Below, in pieces: positions 5,896 through 6,952 of a DNA stretch of 6,952 bases. The first letter of the stretch is position 1; each line of letters opens with the position of its first letter. The notes under the pieces are model-generated. The model was not told the DNA's origin. It made no database searches and was given only the letters and a program-made list of their open reading frames with translations. Origin of the DNA: CAZKVJ01 sp964556225 (GTDB taxonomy: Bacteria; Actinomycetota; Acidimicrobiia; Acidimicrobiales; Ilumatobacteraceae); NCBI GenBank assembly GCA_964556225.1, contig CAZKVJ010000043.1:1-6952 (forward strand), written 5' to 3'. The position numbers were made by a program, and so were the translations under genes.

Positions 5896-6952
5896 ATCAG
5901 CTCCACGTCACCCATGCCGAGCGCCCAGTTGTTCAACGGCGGCATGCTTGATGAGCGCAGCGGTCGCCAGGTCAAGATGGGTCCGCCGCCCGGCAAGGGT
6001 GCGAATCCCTCGCTGAGTCGCGCTGGGCCGAGGCGAATCGCATGGTCGGCGTGCGCAGTGTGGGAGGCCTCCGCTGCGAGCCGATCAGCTGTTCGGGTGT
6101 CGCCGGAGTGTTCGACGATGACGAGCTCGACAGCGGCGCCGCGCCGGCGGAGACGAAACACGATGGCGGCGCCGCTCGATTCGATGGCCCGATACGCAAG
6201 CGACGGGATGCCGTATCGCCATCTGGAGAACACGGCGGTGCGCAGTGTGTGGAGGTCTCGTGCGCCGTAGGGATGGTGTGGGGCTGCGCGGCCTCCGGAC
6301 GCGTCGAACCACTCGACGAACGGCTCGCCGACCGCCGTTGGGAGCGACCAGAGCTCCGAAGGCATGCGAGCCCGGATGGTTCTCGCCGCGCTGCGCAGCC
6401 CGCGAGCTCGCACCGCGACAGGCAGCCGGCCAACGACCTCCCATCCCATCTTCAGGTACCCCGGCCGGCTCTGATCGTTCGGGGTGTTGAACACGAAGTC
6501 GACGCCCTCGGCGGTGAGCTCCTCCACCCCGTGCATCGTCATCGCCGTGAACAGCCCCCGGCCCTGGTAGTTGGGGTCGGTGGCGGTGTCCACGGCCCGA
6601 ACCGCTCGCAGGATCTCGCCGCCGCGCTCGAACTCCCAGCGCATGAACGCGCGCAGGCCCACGACCCGGCCGGCGTCGGTAGCCACCCACATCGCCGACG
6701 GTCCGAAGGGGTTGTCGTCGTGCTTCCACTTGAACAGCTCGGCGTAGCGGGGATCATCGGGTCGGCCGAGTGACCGACCGAGCAAGGTGAGAATGGCCGC
6801 TCGGTCGTCAGGCGTCGCTGGCCGGATGTCGAGCCCGGGGATGCGTCGGGCCTTTCGCGGCGCCGGCGGTTCGACCGGGGTGGCGGCAGCCTCGGGTGCC
6901 AGGCGGCGGTACGTGGTCTCCAGCACGTCGACGGCGCGGCGGACGTCGAAGT
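5892..6952 (-). CDS. GNAT acetyltransferase, probably the C-terminal part of a GT4-GNAT fusion (5' end outside window)
   Basis: The frame is open to the right edge and gives 353 residues. The first 18 visible residues, FDVRRAVDVLETTYRRLA, resemble the closing helix of GT-B glycosyltransferases. An Ala/Pro-rich linker follows, then a GNAT domain starting at LDIRPATPDD. Its acetyl-CoA site is visible as DPNYQGRGLFTAM (the Q/R-x-x-G-x-G/A pattern), and NTPNDQSRPGYLKMGW matches the fourth GNAT motif. The second half (from about ELWSLPTAVG to the end) looks like a degenerate second GNAT-like lobe closing with NWALGMGDVELM, an ending I associate with two-lobed GNAT proteins in polysaccharide loci. 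GTG at 6924-6926 could start a stand-alone protein of 344 aa, but no ribosome site precedes it and the frame continues upstream, so a longer protein is favoured. The likely role is acylating an amino sugar or other glycan precursor; the acceptor is not known. Confidence 0.82.
   Translation of the reverse strand, partial: FDVRRAVDVLETTYRRLAPEAAATPVEPPAPRKARRIPGLDIRPATPDDRAAILTLLGRSLGRPDDPRYAELFKWKHDDNPFGPSAMWVATDAGRVVGLRAFMRWEFERGGEILRAVRAVDTATDPNYQGRGLFTAMTMHGVEELTAEGVDFVFNTPNDQSRPGYLKMGWEVVGRLPVAVRARGLRSAARTIRARMPSELWSLPTAVGEPFVEWFDASGGRAAPHHPYGARDLHTLRTAVFSRWRYGIPSLAYRAIESSGAAIVFRLRRRGAAVELVIVEHSGDTRTADRLAAEASHTAHADHAIRLGPARLSEGFAPLPGGGPILTWRPLRSSSMPPLNNWALGMGDVELM
5901..5904 (-). promoter_or_regulatory. 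Ribosome binding site for GT4 gene, inside the preceding gene
   Basis: GGAG on the minus strand lies 5 nt before GTG 5893-5895 and inside the last codons of the acetyltransferase gene. It fixes the start of the GT4 gene at the GTGA overlap. Confidence 0.6.

Noticed and set aside
6042..6773. Plus-strand open frame of 243 codons
   Set aside because: It is antisense to the GNAT gene, with low-complexity His/Arg/Ala composition and no recognisable motif.
1..6952. RNA genes, CRISPR arrays, insertion sequences, attachment sites
   Set aside because: No tRNA-like cloverleaf, spaced direct repeats, transposase motifs or terminal inverted repeats were seen. The window is almost fully occupied by the six coding regions.

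Overview
The window looks like part of a cell-surface polysaccharide or glycoconjugate cluster from a high-GC bacterium. Actinomycetota is the best guess. This rests on the GC-rich third codon positions, the frequent GTG starts, and the family types present (R-x-G-R-D type GT4, two-lobed GNAT). It is inference only: there is no rRNA or other phylogenetic marker here.

Layout. Five of the six genes are on the minus strand. Reading the minus strand from the right edge: (1) a 5'-truncated protein whose first residues look like the tail of a GT4 glycosyltransferase and which continues into a complete GNAT acetyltransferase (5892-6952); (2) a GT4 glycosyltransferase overlapping it by a GTGA junction (4804-5895); (3) a 1.8-kb gene fusing a GT2 glycosyltransferase to an FkbM-type methyltransferase (1728-3530); (4) a GT4 glycosyltransferase overlapping that by a second GTGA junction (625-1731); (5) after a 121-bp gap, the N-terminal part of an ABC-exporter membrane domain running off the left edge (1-503). 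A single plus-strand GT4 gene (3605-4777) splits the minus-strand genes into two blocks. It is divergent from the GT2-FkbM gene and convergent with the neighbouring GT4.

How the genes may work together. Three complete GT4 enzymes, one GT2 domain, one methyltransferase domain and one acyltransferase are what is needed to assemble and decorate a short glycan on a carrier. The ABC protein could be the exporter or flippase. No polymerase, initiating phosphoglycosyltransferase, nucleotide-sugar synthesis gene or complete transporter is visible, so the product cannot be named. No RNA genes, insertion sequences, CRISPR arrays or integration sites were seen. The most notable observations are the two domain fusions (GT2-FkbM, and the probable GT4-GNAT at the right edge) and the paired GTGA translational couplings.
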